Shown piece after piece: positions 8,196 through 16,457 of a DNA stretch of 18,621 bases. The stretch is from an uncultured Erysipelotrichaceae bacterium. Lineage in GTDB: Bacteria > Bacillota_I > Bacilli_A > Erysipelotrichales > Erysipelotrichaceae. The notes under the pieces are model-generated. The model was given only the letters and a program-made list of their open reading frames with translations, was not told the origin of the DNA and ran no database searches. The translations under genes and the position numbers were made by a program. Within the stretch, counting starts at the first letter, position 1. Each line of letters opens with the position of its first letter. Where the stretch lies: assembly GCA_937957895.1 (NCBI GenBank), contig CALFEZ010000197.1:1-18621 (forward strand), in the 5' to 3' direction.

Positions 8196-9117
8196 AAGTA
8201 TCGATCGGCATGACTTTTGCTTCGATCTTTTTTCTGAATGCTTCCAGATACGGAGGCAAGCTCAGTTTGCTTCCAAGCTCATCCAAAGATTCATCCACCA
8301 AATATCCGGGACTTTCAGTAGCAAATTCAAACAGGATGCGATTGTTTTGACGTACATACACAGCATGATAATAAAAACGATCGATCAACGGAGAATGGAC
8401 ATATCCCAGACAAGTCATGGCATCCATGGTTTCCTGCAGGTGATCATGATCACGCACCCGCAAAGCCAGATGATGAACACTTCCCGATCCCATGATCTCA
8501 GACATGTCATGATCGATCGTCACCGTGATCCATGTTTCGGGTTTTTCAGGCCTACCTTGATAAAGGAAGGTTTTTTCATCCGTGTTGATGTGTGAGTATC
8601 CCAATGCCTTTGTCAGCCATCGATGCATGCTATGATGATCACTCACCTTCAAATCGATCCTGCCTAATCCAAGGATCGCATGCGGAGCGGAGTCATTGGA
8701 TGATGTAAAAGGCATGTTTTGTTCGGACATGATCCTTATACAAATTCCATCCGGGTCATGAAAATCAAATCCTCTATGACCGAAGCTTTTCGTGATGTCT
8801 GAAGTTTCGATGTGATGCTTAGTCAGTCTTTTTTTGAAGTAGGTAAGAGTGTCATCGTCTTTGACACGAAGACCGATCCGAACGATGGCATTGGACCCGG
8901 GTTTTTTCGATGGAGCATCCGGGCGCACGATAAAGGATAGACACGATCCGGATGATATATCCTTATCAGCAAAAAACAGATGATAAGAAGATATCTCATG
9001 TTGATCGACGGTATTTTTGATCAGACGCATCCCAAGCAGACGGACATAAAAGTCATATGTTTTCTGTGGTGAAGATGCGATGCAGGTGACATGGTGCACT
9101 CCATTGAAAGGTTTCAT
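8194..9117 (-). CDS. Ring-cleaving-type dioxygenase, glyoxalase/VOC fold (MhqO-like)
   Basis: This 307-residue protein has two vicinal-oxygen-chelate modules. It resembles the MhqO/MhqE/LinE-type dioxygenases that in Bacillus act on hydroquinones and are induced by quinone stress. Probable metal ligands are His9 in GVHHVT, His216 in SVHHLALRV and Glu264 in ILFEFATE. The C-terminal stretch P-G-Y-L-V-D-E followed by L-G-S-K-L-S-L-P-P is diagnostic of the family. I chose ATG 9117 (AGGGGG four bases upstream); a longer in-frame start at 9183 would include its own promoter. It is transcribed alone and divergently from the histidine operon. The substrate is inferred from family only. Confidence 0.9.
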   Translation of the reverse strand: MKPFNGVHHVTCIASSPQKTYDFYVRLLGMRLIKNTVDQHEISSYHLFFADKDISSGSCLSFIVRPDAPSKKPGSNAIVRIGLRVKDDDTLTYFKKRLTKHHIETSDITKSFGHRGFDFHDPDGICIRIMSEQNMPFTSSNDSAPHAILGLGRIDLKVSDHHSMHRWLTKALGYSHINTDEKTFLYQGRPEKPETWITVTIDHDMSEIMGSGSVHHLALRVRDHDHLQETMDAMTCLGYVHSPLIDRFYYHAVYVRQNNRILFEFATESPGYLVDESLDELGSKLSLPPYLEAFRKKIEAKVMPIDT

Positions 9118-9135
9118 AAGACCCCCTATGGCATC

Positions 9136-9164
9136 AGTATAAAAAAACATGGGCTTTGGTTCAA
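9136..9164 (-). promoter_or_regulatory. Promoter of the dioxygenase gene
   Basis: On the minus strand TTGAAC (9159-9164), a 17-base spacer and TATACT (9136-9141) lie about 19 bases before the start codon. Confidence 0.65.
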
Positions 9165-9168
9165 ACCA
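9157..9168. promoter_or_regulatory. Small palindrome over the dioxygenase -35 box, possible operator
   Basis: TGGTT-CA-AACCA is an inverted repeat with 5-base arms covering the -35 hexamer. MhqO-type genes are commonly repressed by MarR-type proteins binding such palindromes, but no regulator gene is present here, and a short palindrome can arise by chance. Confidence 0.25.
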
Positions 9169-9209
9169 TAGGACTTGAAGCAACTCGCCTCACAAAAAAT
9201 GCGATAACT

Positions 9210-9218
9210 TGGTATAAT
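9210..9218 (+). promoter_or_regulatory. Extended -10 promoter of the hut operon
   Basis: TGG-TATAAT lies 27 bases before the hutH start. The best -35 is CTCACA (9189-9194, 18-base spacer), which is weak. That fits an activator-dependent or extended -10 promoter. I see no HutP-like leader or antiterminator hairpin between it and hutH. Confidence 0.65.
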
Positions 9219-9245
9219 GAAATCAACAAGCACATAGGAGTTATC

Positions 9246-10772
9246 ATGAAAATCATCTACCTCAATGGGAACGATCTGACACTGAAGCAATGTTATGACA
9301 TTGCTTATCGTCGTGTGGACGTGATGATCGATCCCACATGCAAAGAGAACATCGATCGTTCTGCGCAGTATGTCGCAGATTTGGTCAAACGCAAAGAAAT
9401 CGTCTATGGGATCACCACCGGATTTGGGAAGTTTTCCCAAACCATGATCGAGCAAAAAGATATCGAAGAACTGCAATCCAATCTGATCCGATCGCATGCT
9501 TGCGGTGTGGGACCATATTATGAAGATGCCATCGTCAGACTGATCATGGCACTGCGTGTCAATGCTTTGGTATTGGGCTATTCCGGCATCCGCTATGAAA
9601 CACTGCAGTTGTTGATCGAGATGATCAAAGCAGACATCCTTCCCCAAATCCCGCAAAAAGGTTCATTGGGATCCAGTGGAGATCTTGCTCCGCTTTCACA
9701 CATGGTGCTTACGATGATGGGTGAGGGCACATGCAAGGTCAATGGCGTGATCATGTCCAGTGAAGAAGCACTCAAGGCAAACAAACTGACACCGGTCCAG
9801 CTCAAGGCCAAAGAAGGCTTAGCACTTATCAACGGTACCCAAGTGCTTACGGCAGTGGGAACATTGGTGACCATCGAAGCATTGGCTTTGTCCAAGATGG
9901 CAGACATCATCGCATCGATGACCTTTGAAGCACTTTTTGGCATCGTAGATGCCTTTGATCGCCAAGTGCAATTGCTGCGTCATCACCTGGGACAGGAAAA
10001 GTGTGCCAACAACATTCGACGATTGACCAAACACAGCAAACTCACAGCCAAACCTAATCCCGACAAAGTTCAAGATTCCTATTCTCTTCGATGTTTGCCT
10101 CAGATCCATGGTGCCAGCAAAGATGCCATCGATTATGTCAGAGAGAAAGTGTTGTTTGAGATCAATGCCGTGACGGATAATCCGTTGATTTTTCCATTAA
10201 GAGGGCAGGTTATTTCCAGTGGTAACTTTCATGGTCAACCCATGGCTCTGGCATTTGATTTTCTTGCTATCGCCATGGCAGAAATGGCCAATGCTTCCGA
10301 ACGCAGGATCGAACGGCTCGTCAATCCATCTTTAAGCGGACTTCCGGCATTTTTAGCTCCCCATGGGGGAACCAACTCCGGATTTATGATCATGCAATAT
10401 ACTGCGGCATCGTTGGTTTCCGAAAACAAAGTACTGGCACATCCTGCCAGTGTCGATTCGATCCCTTCTTCCGGCAATCAGGAAGACCATGTGAGCATGG
10501 GAACGATTGCCGCCAACAAGGCCCACGAAATATGCAAAAATCTTCAGCATGTATTGGCGATCGAATATCTGACAGCCTCCCAGGCATTGGATTTCCATCA
10601 ACCGACGACATGTGGAGATGGTACCCAGATCGCATATGAACTACTTCGAAAACATGTCAGCCACGTTGAAGTCGATCGTTTTATGGCACCGGATATCGAA
10701 ACCGCCAGAAAGCTGATCGTATCTCATGAACTGGTCGATGTCGTTGAGGCGATCGTAGGGATCTTAGAATAG
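9246..10772 (+). CDS. hutH: Histidine ammonia-lyase, Ser-Ser-Gly MIO variant
   Basis: The first enzyme of histidine breakdown removes ammonia to give urocanate. It has 508 aa, the usual length. The start is ATG 9246 with TAGGAG (9235-9240) five bases upstream; an in-frame start at 9156 would span the promoter and is rejected. The catalytic Tyr lies in YGITTGFG (about residue 53). The electrophilic MIO cofactor site reads GSLGSSGDLAPL with the triad Ser143-Ser144-Gly145, where characterised enzymes have Ala-Ser-Gly. The central Ser and the Gly that cyclise are intact. Other family blocks present are QDSYSLRCLPQIHGA, NAVTDNPL, SGNFHGQP and SSGNQEDHVSMG. It is the first gene of the hut operon; hutU starts 10 bases after its stop. 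Confidence 0.97.
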   Translation: MKIIYLNGNDLTLKQCYDIAYRRVDVMIDPTCKENIDRSAQYVADLVKRKEIVYGITTGFGKFSQTMIEQKDIEELQSNLIRSHACGVGPYYEDAIVRLIMALRVNALVLGYSGIRYETLQLLIEMIKADILPQIPQKGSLGSSGDLAPLSHMVLTMMGEGTCKVNGVIMSSEEALKANKLTPVQLKAKEGLALINGTQVLTAVGTLVTIEALALSKMADIIASMTFEALFGIVDAFDRQVQLLRHHLGQEKCANNIRRLTKHSKLTAKPNPDKVQDSYSLRCLPQIHGASKDAIDYVREKVLFEINAVTDNPLIFPLRGQVISSGNFHGQPMALAFDFLAIAMAEMANASERRIERLVNPSLSGLPAFLAPHGGTNSGFMIMQYTAASLVSENKVLAHPASVDSIPSSGNQEDHVSMGTIAANKAHEICKNLQHVLAIEYLTASQALDFHQPTTCGDGTQIAYELLRKHVSHVEVDRFMAPDIETARKLIVSHELVDVVEAIVGILE

Positions 10773-10782
10773 GAGATGTGAT

Positions 10783-12804
10783 ATGAAAGACATCATCGAT
10801 ATCGTGTTCAGTGAGTTGCCCAAACCGTTTGTGTTTGATTCTTCGATTCGACGAGCTCCCAAAAGACATGCCAAACTAAATGAAAAACAACAAGCACTGG
10901 CGATCGCCAATGCCTTACGGTATATCCCAAATCGATTCCACGAGGAGTTGATCCCTGAGTTTTACCATGAACTGATCACACATGGAAAGATCTATGGATA
11001 TCGTTTTTGCCCAAGACACGATCTTAAAGCAAAACCGGTCGATCAGTATATCGGTCAGTGTCTGGAGACCAAAGCATTCCAACTGATGATCGAAAACAAT
11101 CTCGACAAGGAAGTTGCGTTGTATCCGTATGAGCTGATCACCTATGGTGAAAGCGGAGCCGTGTTTCAAAACTGGATGCAATACCATTTGGTCATATATT
11201 ACCTTCAACATCTGATGCCGGATGAAACGCTTTTTTTGGCGTCCGGTCATCCGGTCGGTGTCTTTAAAAGCCATCGTGATGCGCCGCGAGTCATCCTTAC
11301 CAACGGGTTGATGGTGGGACTTTACGATGATCTGGAACACTTCAACATCGCAAGTGCCCTGGGAGTAGCCAACTATGGTCAGATGACAGCCGGTGGTTGG
11401 ATGTACATCGGTCCTCAAGGCATCGTCCATGGTACATACAACACATTGCTCAATGCCGGACGCATCAAATTGGATATCTCCAAAGACCAGGCATTAGAAG
11501 GTAAGTTGTTTGTTTCTTCGGGTCTGGGGGGGATGAGCGGAGCTCAGGGCAAAGCCATCGTCATCGCCAAGGGAGTGGGCATCATCGCTGAAGTCGATCC
11601 CTCACGCGTACAAACCCGCTTTGATCAAGGATGGGTCGATGTCGTGACTGACGATGTCAAAGAAGCATTCCGACTTGCCACAGAAGCCCAACAAAAACAT
11701 ATTCCACTGGCGATCGCCTATCTTGGCAATGTAGTGGACGTACTGGAATATGCCAATACGATCGATCATCCGATCGATCTGATCTCCGATCAGACATCGT
11801 GTCATGAAGTCTATACCGGAGGATATTGCCCGGTATCCCTCACCTTTGAAGAGCGCAGTGAAATGCTCAAAAACGATCCTGAAAGATTCAAACAAGAAGT
11901 AAACGAAGGACTTTTCAGACACTATCATGCTCTTAGACGATTGGTGCAAAAAGGTGCTTATTTCTTTGATTATGGCAACTCGTTTTTAAAGGCACTCTAT
12001 GATGCCGGCATCAAAGAGATCGCAGCCAATGGCATCGATGAAAGCGATGGTTTTATCTGGCCATCTTATGTTGAAGACATCTTGGGCCCTTGTTTGTTTG
12101 ACTATGGTTATGGTCCGTTTCGCTGGGTGTGTCTTAGCAACGATCCAAAAGATCTGGACAAGACCGATGAAGTGGCAGCATCCTGCATCGATCCAAACAA
12201 CAATGAACAAGACAAAGACAACTACCATTGGATCAAAGATGCCAAGCAAAACAACTTGGTAGTCGGCAGTCAGGCACGGATCTTGTATCAGGATGCCTGG
12301 GGGCGCATGAAGATCGCTTTGGCATTCAACCGTTTGGTAAGGGAAAAACAAGTGGGACCGATCATGCTTGGTAGGGATCATCATGATACCGGATCGACTG
12401 ATTCACCGTTTCGCGAGACCAGCAACATCCACGACGGCAGCAAGATCATGGCTGACATGGCCACTTTGAGTTATGCCGGCAATGCTGCTATGGGCATGAG
12501 TATGATCGCTTTGCACAATGGTGGCGGAGTGGGCATCTCCAAAGCGATCAACGGGGGATATGGACTGGTTTTGGATGGATCTCAACGAGTCGATGCCATC
12601 ATCACGCGTGCCATGATGTGGGATGTCATCAACGGAGTCGCCCGCAGGAGCTGGGCTCGCAACGAACATGCACTGACCACGATAGAGCGGTTCAACAAAC
12701 AGGATTTTGGGATCGTCACGATGCCCAAGCTTGCGGATATCCAAAGCATAAAACAACACATTGCCAACAAAGGAGGAAACCATGGAAAAGTCAAAGATCA
12801 TTGA
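10783..12804 (+). CDS. hutU: Urocanate hydratase, long form
   Basis: Urocanase is an NAD+-dependent hydratase that turns urocanate into imidazolonepropionate. At 673 aa it is the long form, like animal urocanases, rather than the roughly 555-aa Pseudomonas/Bacillus form. Visible features are A-S-G-H-P-V-G-V-F, the NAD-binding GLGGMSGAQGKA (from residue 247), DQTSCHEVYTGGY, GPFRWVCLSNDP (444-455) and GRDHHDTGS near the C-terminus. The short bacterial form has a catalytic Cys three residues before the first Gly of GxGPFRW-type blocks. Here that position is Asp440 and a Cys sits at 437. AGGAGA overlaps the hutH stop and precedes ATG 10783. Its 3' end overlaps ftcD by 23 bases. Confidence 0.96.
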   Translation: MKDIIDIVFSELPKPFVFDSSIRRAPKRHAKLNEKQQALAIANALRYIPNRFHEELIPEFYHELITHGKIYGYRFCPRHDLKAKPVDQYIGQCLETKAFQLMIENNLDKEVALYPYELITYGESGAVFQNWMQYHLVIYYLQHLMPDETLFLASGHPVGVFKSHRDAPRVILTNGLMVGLYDDLEHFNIASALGVANYGQMTAGGWMYIGPQGIVHGTYNTLLNAGRIKLDISKDQALEGKLFVSSGLGGMSGAQGKAIVIAKGVGIIAEVDPSRVQTRFDQGWVDVVTDDVKEAFRLATEAQQKHIPLAIAYLGNVVDVLEYANTIDHPIDLISDQTSCHEVYTGGYCPVSLTFEERSEMLKNDPERFKQEVNEGLFRHYHALRRLVQKGAYFFDYGNSFLKALYDAGIKEIAANGIDESDGFIWPSYVEDILGPCLFDYGYGPFRWVCLSNDPKDLDKTDEVAASCIDPNNNEQDKDNYHWIKDAKQNNLVVGSQARILYQDAWGRMKIALAFNRLVREKQVGPIMLGRDHHDTGSTDSPFRETSNIHDGSKIMADMATLSYAGNAAMGMSMIALHNGGGVGISKAINGGYGLVLDGSQRVDAIITRAMMWDVINGVARRSWARNEHALTTIERFNKQDFGIVTMPKLADIQSIKQHIANKGGNHGKVKDH

Positions 12805-13693
12805 ATGTGTCATCAATATCAGTGAAGGGAAAAACCAAGAAGTGATCGATCAAGTGGTCGCTCCCTTTTATGATACAGCACATGTGACATGCATGAGTGT
12901 GGAACCGGATGCTGATTATCATCGTACGGTCATTTCCGTCTTGGGCGAAGCGGAAGCCCTCAAACAAGCCGTGATCGAGTCATGTGCGATTGCCATCGAT
13001 ACGATCGATCTGCGTCATCACAAAGGAGAACATCCAAGGATGGGAGCTGTCGATGTCGTTCCGTTTATCCCGATTTCCAACGCTACGATGAAAGACTGCA
13101 TCGCTCTTGCCCATGAAGTGGGAGCGGCAGTTTCTCGGCTAAAAAACGTACCGGTCTATCTGTATGAAGAAGCAGCGACCCACCCTGATCGCAAAAACCT
13201 GGCAACCATCCGAAAAGGAGAGTTTGAGGGGCTTGTAGAAAAAATGCAAAGAGATGATTTCAAACCGGATTACGGACCGGATAAACCACATCCATCTGCC
13301 GGGGCGATCGCGATCGGTGCCAGAATGCCGCTGATCGCTTACAATATCGATCTGGCGACCGATGATGTCGATATCGCCAAAGCCATTGCCAAAAAGATAC
13401 GATTTAGCAGTGGTGGTTTTGAATGTGTTAAAGCCGGGGGGGTCAAGATCGAAAAAAGCAACAGCACACAGGTGACCATGAATCTGACCAATTATCAGAT
13501 CACCAACATGCACATCGTGTTTGATGAAGTATGCAAACTGGCAAAAGAAATGGATACAAAAGTCACGGGAAGTGAGATCGTGGGATTGATTCCGTTGGAG
13601 TCATTGTTGATGAGTGTATCTCATTATCTTAAGTTCACCCATCCACTCAAAGGAAAGATACTTGACGATTTCATCAAGGACATCCAAACATGA
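12782..13693 (+). CDS. ftcD: Glutamate formimidoyltransferase
   Basis: This enzyme transfers the formimino group of N-formiminoglutamate to tetrahydrofolate, giving glutamate and 5-formimino-THF. It has 303 aa, matching the FTCD_N plus FTCD domains of the animal bifunctional protein without its cyclodeaminase half. The N-terminal E-C-V-I-N-I-S-E-G block (8-16) and EHPRMGAVDVVPFIP (83-97) are diagnostic; His84 corresponds to the catalytic His of the mammalian enzyme. ATG 12782 is set by AAGGAGG five bases upstream; an in-frame ATG at 12761 has no such site. It overlaps hutU by 23 bases and hutI by 4 (ATGA), which implies coupled translation. Its presence commits the operon to the folate route rather than HutG or HutF-HutG. 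Confidence 0.96.
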   Translation: MEKSKIIECVINISEGKNQEVIDQVVAPFYDTAHVTCMSVEPDADYHRTVISVLGEAEALKQAVIESCAIAIDTIDLRHHKGEHPRMGAVDVVPFIPISNATMKDCIALAHEVGAAVSRLKNVPVYLYEEAATHPDRKNLATIRKGEFEGLVEKMQRDDFKPDYGPDKPHPSAGAIAIGARMPLIAYNIDLATDDVDIAKAIAKKIRFSSGGFECVKAGGVKIEKSNSTQVTMNLTNYQITNMHIVFDEVCKLAKEMDTKVTGSEIVGLIPLESLLMSVSHYLKFTHPLKGKILDDFIKDIQT

Positions 13694-14937
13694 AGACACT
13701 TATCCAGCATGCTTCTCAGATCGTCACATTCAAGGGTCAATCAGCAAAGCACGGAAAACAAATGCAGGAGATGCATGTCATCGAGGATGGATGTATTCTT
13801 ATCGAAGATGATGTGATCGTTTTTGTGGGAAGAACATCGGATCGACCCGTGATCGATCCAGATACAAAAATCATCGATGCGACCGGAAAGTTAGTGACTC
13901 CTGGTTGGATCGATCCTCATACCCACTTGGTTTTTGGCAGCGATCGTGTACAGGAGTTTTATCAACGTCTTCAAAACCAGTCGTATCAATCCATCCTTAA
14001 AAAAGGCGGAGGCATCCATCAAAGCATTGAAAAAACAACCAACACATCGCTTTCTGAGCTTTTCGATCAAGCCGATCGATACATTAAAAAGATGATCTGC
14101 ATGGGAGTCACGACCGTAGAAGCCAAAAGTGGATACAGTCGTGATTTTGAAGGGGAGATCAAACAGATGGAAGTCATCCGTCAGCTTAACCAAAAATGGG
14201 ATGACATGATCGTCCCTACGTGTATGGCTGCTCATGTGATCCCATTGGAGCATCAAAAGGACCCGTCCGTTTACATCGACATGATCACCGAGCGTTTGAT
14301 CCCATATGTCAAACGGCATCATCTGGCAGTATTCTTTGATGCCTTTTTGGAAGAGAACGCATATGCTGCTGATCAAATCAAGACGATCCTGACAAATGCC
14401 AAACAAGCAGGCTTTGGTATCAAATTGCATTGTGATGAGATCCATGATCTTGACGGTGCTGCCTTAGCAGCATCTCTTGGTTGTATCTCGGCAGAGCATT
14501 TGCTTATGTCCAATCAAAAGGGACTTCAAGCCATGGCAGATGCCAATGTGATCGCGACGTTCTTGCCACTTACGGCATTCAGTCTGAAAAAGCCATATGC
14601 CAAAGCCAGGACCATGATCGACATGGGATTATCCGTGACTTTGGCAACAGACTTCAATCCGGGTAGCTGCTTTTCCTATGACATTTTGATGCTGATGGCA
14701 CTGGCGGTCATGCAAATGGACATGACCATCGAAGAAACACTGTGTGCATTTACACTCAACGGAGCAGCATCGCTTATGCTGGCTGATAAAACCGGTACGC
14801 TTGAACCAGGAAAAAAGGCAGACATCGTGATACACGATTGTCCGTCGTATGTGCATCTGATCTATCATATGGGGATCAACCAGGTAGAGCAAGTCATCAA
14901 AAACGGAAAGACAGTGTACCATCACAAGGAGAGATGA
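13690..14937 (+). CDS. hutI: Imidazolonepropionase
   Basis: This metal-dependent amidohydrolase opens the imidazolone ring to give N-formiminoglutamate. It has 415 aa, normal for HutI. The metal motif PHTHLVFG has H77 and H79, followed by R86 and E89 as in other family members. VEAKSGY (around 142-148), His247 in KLHCDE, His270 in SAEHLL and Asp321 in ATDFNPGS complete the active site. The start overlaps the ftcD stop (ATGA); an AAGGA lies nine bases upstream. One base separates its stop from fchA. It acts before FtcD in the pathway although it lies after it in the operon. Confidence 0.96.
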   Translation: MKTLIQHASQIVTFKGQSAKHGKQMQEMHVIEDGCILIEDDVIVFVGRTSDRPVIDPDTKIIDATGKLVTPGWIDPHTHLVFGSDRVQEFYQRLQNQSYQSILKKGGGIHQSIEKTTNTSLSELFDQADRYIKKMICMGVTTVEAKSGYSRDFEGEIKQMEVIRQLNQKWDDMIVPTCMAAHVIPLEHQKDPSVYIDMITERLIPYVKRHHLAVFFDAFLEENAYAADQIKTILTNAKQAGFGIKLHCDEIHDLDGAALAASLGCISAEHLLMSNQKGLQAMADANVIATFLPLTAFSLKKPYAKARTMIDMGLSVTLATDFNPGSCFSYDILMLMALAVMQMDMTIEETLCAFTLNGAASLMLADKTGTLEPGKKADIVIHDCPSYVHLIYHMGINQVEQVIKNGKTVYHHKER

Positions 14938-14938
14938 A

Positions 14939-15547
14939 ATGAAAGATATCACGTTACAGGGATTTTTGGATTCAGTAGCCTCTACCGATCCAACTCAAGG
15001 AGGAGGTTGTGTCAGCGCAGTCAGTGGATCGATGGGGGTATCGTTGATGCTGATGGTTGCACGGCTGATGGCATCGAAAGAGAAGTTCGCACAGGAACAT
15101 GACACGTTGCATGCGATGATCGAAACACTTGAGACCGTCAAACAGTTGTTTTTGGATTATGCTCAGCAAGATAGTCTGGCATTTGATCTGGTCATGCAAG
15201 CATATCGTCTGCCAAAAGAAACACCTCAGGAGAAACTCACCAGAGCGGAAGCGATCGAACAAGCACTCATCAAAGCCAGTTTGGTACCACTGCAGGTGAT
15301 GCAGCGAGTCGTGGATGTGGCTGTGATGATGGACGATCTGTTGTCGCTTTGCCCGGCTTCCTTCTATACCGATGCTTTGGTAGGGAAGTTGATGCTCATC
15401 GCAAGTTTTGATGGAGCTAAAATGAATGTGCTGATCAATCTTGACAGCTTGAAAGATCCTTCTCAAAAACAACAAATCGAGCAAAAAGTCAACGAACTGA
15501 CACTTCAGTGGGATTATTTCAAACAACGGTTTGAACAACACAAATAA
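14939..15547 (+). CDS. fchA: Formimidoyltetrahydrofolate cyclodeaminase
   Basis: This enzyme converts 5-formimino-THF to 5,10-methenyl-THF and ammonia, the last dedicated step of this histidine route. It has 202 aa, equal to the FTCD_C domain of the animal bifunctional enzyme. The N-terminal glycine-rich block is DPTQGGGCVSAVSGSMG (17-33), where most relatives have P-G-G-G, followed by a membrane-like but structural helix. The Q-Q-D-S-x-A-F-D segment (about residue 77) holds the Asp expected at the active site. AAGGAGAG at the end of hutI is its ribosome site. It closes the operon, two bases before the shared terminator. No folD or fhs gene follows. Confidence 0.94.
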   Translation: MKDITLQGFLDSVASTDPTQGGGCVSAVSGSMGVSLMLMVARLMASKEKFAQEHDTLHAMIETLETVKQLFLDYAQQDSLAFDLVMQAYRLPKETPQEKLTRAEAIEQALIKASLVPLQVMQRVVDVAVMMDDLLSLCPASFYTDALVGKLMLIASFDGAKMNVLINLDSLKDPSQKQQIEQKVNELTLQWDYFKQRFEQHK

Positions 15548-15548
15548 A

Positions 15549-15575
15549 AACACAATGCTTGAGAAGCATTGTGTT
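15549..15575. terminator. Terminator between the hut operon and heliorhodopsin
   Basis: A 12-base stem (15549-15560 with 15564-15575) has a GAG loop. The T-tract is good on the minus strand (TTTTTATTT), so it mainly ends the heliorhodopsin transcript. On the plus strand only TTATTGA follows, a weaker tail for the hut transcript. Confidence 0.85.
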
Positions 15576-15580
15576 ATTGA

Positions 15581-16360
15581 CTATGGTTGCATGGCTCCAA
15601 ACAGCACCAGCCACGCTAAGATCGATTTGGCAGCAAGACTCAGGATGATATACACCCTTTCACCATAGAGGTAGTCTTTCCATTTGCCGATGGCTTTGTA
15701 TTGCAATATCATGTTGATCGGGAATGTGTTGAAAGCGATGAAATAAGTGATCACGATCGCCCACACAAACCATGGGATCATGTCGTAATTGCCGGTTCCG
15801 GTCATATATAGCACGATGGCGATCCATGGTGCTAACCCGGCTATGCTACCCCAGATAAAGGGTCCCCAATCCACTTTTTCTTTTTTGACACCGGAGTTGA
15901 TCAATTCCATGTCTAGCCCAAAGAGGTTCATGGCAGCATTGACCAAAAAGATCAAAGTCAATGTCACGACATCGTAGATGCCAAACAATGTTGCGATCAG
16001 TACGATCATGATCGACGAGCTCAAAGCATACTCAAACCAACGGAATTTATTGATTCCTTTGCTGAGGCCGTCGGTGTATTTATCCTTTGAAAGATAAATC
16101 AAAAAGTGGGCGATGGCAGATATCAATAAAAACGAAGCAACCAAGATGCCAAAAGGCAATTCAAACAATTCTTTGCTTGTGACTTCCAACGAACGGGTTT
16201 CCATGTTGAATGTTTGGAAATACTGGATGATCGTAGGTTGGAACTCAGCGATTTTCTGGATGATAGTGGTAGCTAAAAACAGCATGGCGATTCCTTGTAC
16301 CAAGTGAAACGCCCCCATGATCAAATTAAAACGTCTAAGTTTTTGGAATTTAAGATCCAT
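15581..16360 (-). CDS. Heliorhodopsin (retinal-binding seven-helix photoreceptor)
   Basis: This 259-residue, seven-helix protein is a heliorhodopsin, the family of light-sensing rhodopsins with inverted topology (N-terminus inside). Predicted helices are about 12-34, 68-91, 108-126, 130-151, 165-187, 196-220 and 234-255. The long loop after helix 1 (35-66) is typical. Key residues compared with the reference protein 48C12 are retinal Schiff-base Lys245 in SLAAKSILAW (K241 there), counterion Glu110 in RWFEYALSSS (E107), His19 in AFHLVQG (H23), His85 in SAIAHF (H80) and Glu234 in YGERVYI (E230). ATG 16360 has AAGGAGG eight bases upstream. It is monocistronic, divergent from malic enzyme and convergent with the hut operon. 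Family members do not pump ions efficiently; the signalling partner is unknown. No retinal-synthesis gene is in the window. Confidence 0.97.
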   Translation of the reverse strand: MDLKFQKLRRFNLIMGAFHLVQGIAMLFLATTIIQKIAEFQPTIIQYFQTFNMETRSLEVTSKELFELPFGILVASFLLISAIAHFLIYLSKDKYTDGLSKGINKFRWFEYALSSSIMIVLIATLFGIYDVVTLTLIFLVNAAMNLFGLDMELINSGVKKEKVDWGPFIWGSIAGLAPWIAIVLYMTGTGNYDMIPWFVWAIVITYFIAFNTFPINMILQYKAIGKWKDYLYGERVYIILSLAAKSILAWLVLFGAMQP

Positions 16361-16386
16361 CTTCTTTTCCTCCTTACAATAAAAAC

Positions 16387-16392
16387 ATTATA
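16387..16392 (-). promoter_or_regulatory. -10 box of the heliorhodopsin promoter
   Basis: TATAAT on the minus strand lies 26 bases before the start codon. A TTGTCA occurs upstream but only 12 bases away, too close to be its -35. The transcript leader would be about 20 bases. Confidence 0.55.
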
Positions 16393-16457
16393 GAGTAACG
16401 CTTGTGACAATAATACGAAAGTGCCCATAAAAAGCCATAAAACAACAACCATGGCCA

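Noticed and set aside
9156..9245. Longer N-terminus for HutH
   Set aside because: It would include the TGG-TATAAT promoter, and the normal family start is at 9246 with a good ribosome site.
9118..9245. HutP-type antiterminator leader before hutH
   Set aside because: No hutP gene, no NAG-triplet array and no terminator-like hairpin lie between promoter and start codon.
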